DNA of 64,000 nt from an uncultured Nioella sp. (GTDB lineage: Bacteria > Pseudomonadota > Alphaproteobacteria > Rhodobacterales > Rhodobacteraceae): the NCBI GenBank assembly GCA_947498125.1, contig CANMJH010000001.1, positions 186,001 to 250,000 of the forward strand, in the 5' to 3' direction. A program made the translations under genes and the position numbers. Each line of letters begins with the position of its first letter. Within the stretch, counting starts at the first letter, position 1. This document shows, piece by piece, positions 63,151 through 64,000 of this stretch. Below the pieces are notes generated by a model. It was not told where the DNA came from. It ran no database searches and worked only from the letters and a program-made list of their open reading frames with translations.

Positions 63151-64000
63151 TTACGAGGCTTTCTTGATCCCCATTACCCGTGCACGCGCGCGCGGGTCCG
63201 TGTCGAAAAGCGAGGCCAATTGTTCGGTCATTGCGCCAGCCAGCTGCTCCACATCGGTAATGGTGACGGCCCGGTCATAATAACGGGTCACATCATGGCC
63301 AATGCCAATGGCCAACAACTCAACCGCGCGGCGCTTTTCAACCATCGCAATCACGTCACGCAGGTGTTTTTCCAGGAAATTCGAAGGGTTAACCGACAAA
63401 GTTGAATCGTCTACCGGCGCCCCATCCGAAATCACCATCAAGATTTTTCGCTGCTCGCGCCGTCCCATCATCCGCCGATGCGCCCATTCCAGCGCCTCGC
63501 CATCGATGTTTTCCTTCAGAAGACCCTCTTTCATCATCAGCCCAAGGTTATCGCGCGTGCGGCGCATTGGGGCATCGGCCTGTTTATAGATGATATGGCG
63601 CAGATCGTTCAGACGGCCCGGCTGCTGAGGGCGACCCTCGTTCAACCAATCTTCACGCGCGCGCCCGCCTTTCCAAGCCTTTGTGGTAAAGCCCAAAATC
63701 TCAACCTTGACGTTGCAACGCTCGAGCGTGCGGGCCAGAACATCGGCGCAGATGGCAGCGATCGAAATAGGCCGCCCCCGCATTGATCCGGAATTGTCCA
63801 AAAGCAGCGTCACAACAGTATCGCGGAACTCTGTATCTTTTTCGACCTTGAAGCTGAGGGGCGTTGTCGGGTTGGCCACAACCCGCGCCAGACGACCGGC
63901 GTCCAGGGTGCCTTCCTCAAGATCAAACTCCCACGCGCGGTTTTGTTGGGCCTGCAGGCGGCGCTGCAACTTGTTGGCCAGACGCGACACCGCGCCCTTC
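63151..64000 (-). CDS. cobT: Cobaltochelatase subunit CobT, C-terminal part (partial)
   Basis: At least 283 residues; the frame is still open at the window edge ([20 protein letters not shown]), so the N-terminal part lies outside. The von Willebrand-type metal site is [17 protein letters not shown], with the rest of the fold in [16 protein letters not shown] and [16 protein letters not shown]. CobT works with CobS and CobN to insert cobalt into hydrogenobyrinic acid diamide in aerobic B12 synthesis. Confidence 0.93.
   Translation of the reverse strand, partial: KGAVSRLANKLQRRLQAQQNRAWEFDLEEGTLDAGRLARVVANPTTPLSFKVEKDTEFRDTVVTLLLDNSGSMRGRPISIAAICADVLARTLERCNVKVEILGFTTKAWKGGRAREDWLNEGRPQQPGRLNDLRHIIYKQADAPMRRTRDNLGLMMKEGLLKENIDGEALEWAHRRMMGRREQRKILMVISDGAPVDDSTLSVNPSNFLEKHLRDVIAMVEKRRAVELLAIGIGHDVTRYYDRAVTITDVEQLAGAMTEQLASLFDTDPRARARVMGIKKAS

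Overview
The window looks like a chromosomal segment of an alphaproteobacterium of the Rhodobacterales (Roseobacter/Rhodobacter group). The evidence is a fairly high-GC genome with GCG/GGC-rich codon use, a dcw cluster in the alphaproteobacterial order (mraZ-rsmH-ftsL-ftsI-murE-murF-mraY-murD-ftsW-murG-murC-murB-ddl-ftsQ-ftsA-ftsZ, then lpxC, bamD and recN), split his genes, a multidomain pyruvate carboxylase, CobT, and a DUF1127 gene followed by an array of CCTCCTCCC-loop small RNAs of the kind described in Rhodobacter sphaeroides (CcsR). Genes are dense and almost all the sequence is accounted for. I see no insertion sequence, prophage or CRISPR array.

Layout. 1-1.7 kb: end of an unknown gene, a sulfurtransferase/phosphatase-like protein, an Rrf2 (NsrR-like) regulator and a NUDIX-winged-helix regulator of the NrtR type. 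1.7-4.6 kb: a long, partly AT-rich, structured intergenic region and a TIR-transmembrane-WD40 protein, the most accessory-looking gene here. 4.7-10.7 kb: clpP, clpX, a GT-A-like protein, tRNA-Tyr, rlmB with a coupled zinc-ribbon protein, a Tat-exported YHS protein and a CoA-binding protein. 10.6-17.4 kb: histidine genes on the minus strand (hisB, hisH, hisA, hisF, hisE) interspersed with glsA, small membrane proteins, a DUF2867 protein and a divergent TetR/DUF2306 pair. 17.6-30.8 kb: secreted proteins, tRNA-Gly, a ketopantoate reductase-like enzyme, a phosphodiesterase, a DUF2314 protein, pyc, an FMN-dependent hydroxyacid oxidase, a UvrD/PcrA helicase and a LysE/Lrp pair. 30.8-31.4 kb: the DUF1127-sRNA array. 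31.7-57.9 kb: mrp, then the cell wall/division cluster through recN. 58-64 kb: a ClC channel, a secreted unknown, DUF427, aminopeptidase P and the C-terminal part of cobT.

How genes fit together. mraZ to ftsZ make and organise septal peptidoglycan: UDP-MurNAc-pentapeptide synthesis (MurB/C/D/E/F, Ddl), the lipid steps (MraY, MurG) and the divisome (FtsL, FtsI, FtsW, FtsQ, FtsA, FtsZ). lpxC and bamD serve the outer membrane. Five tiny membrane proteins of unknown function sit between murC and murB. ClpP and ClpX form one protease. HisB/H/A/F/E cover most of histidine synthesis, with a glutaminase gene embedded next to the glutamine amidotransferase subunit HisH.

Most interesting points: (1) eight hairpins, arranged as four two-hairpin units, all presenting CCTCCTCCC-type loops, downstream of a DUF1127 gene; (2) a TIR-TM-WD40 protein divergent from an NrtR-like regulator, with an alternating GGTGTC/GACACC operator-like array between them, which suggests a testable NAD/ADP-ribose circuit; (3) the small membrane protein cluster inside dcw; (4) several unexplained RNA structures, upstream of the CoA-binding gene, in the mraZ leader and in the TIR leader.
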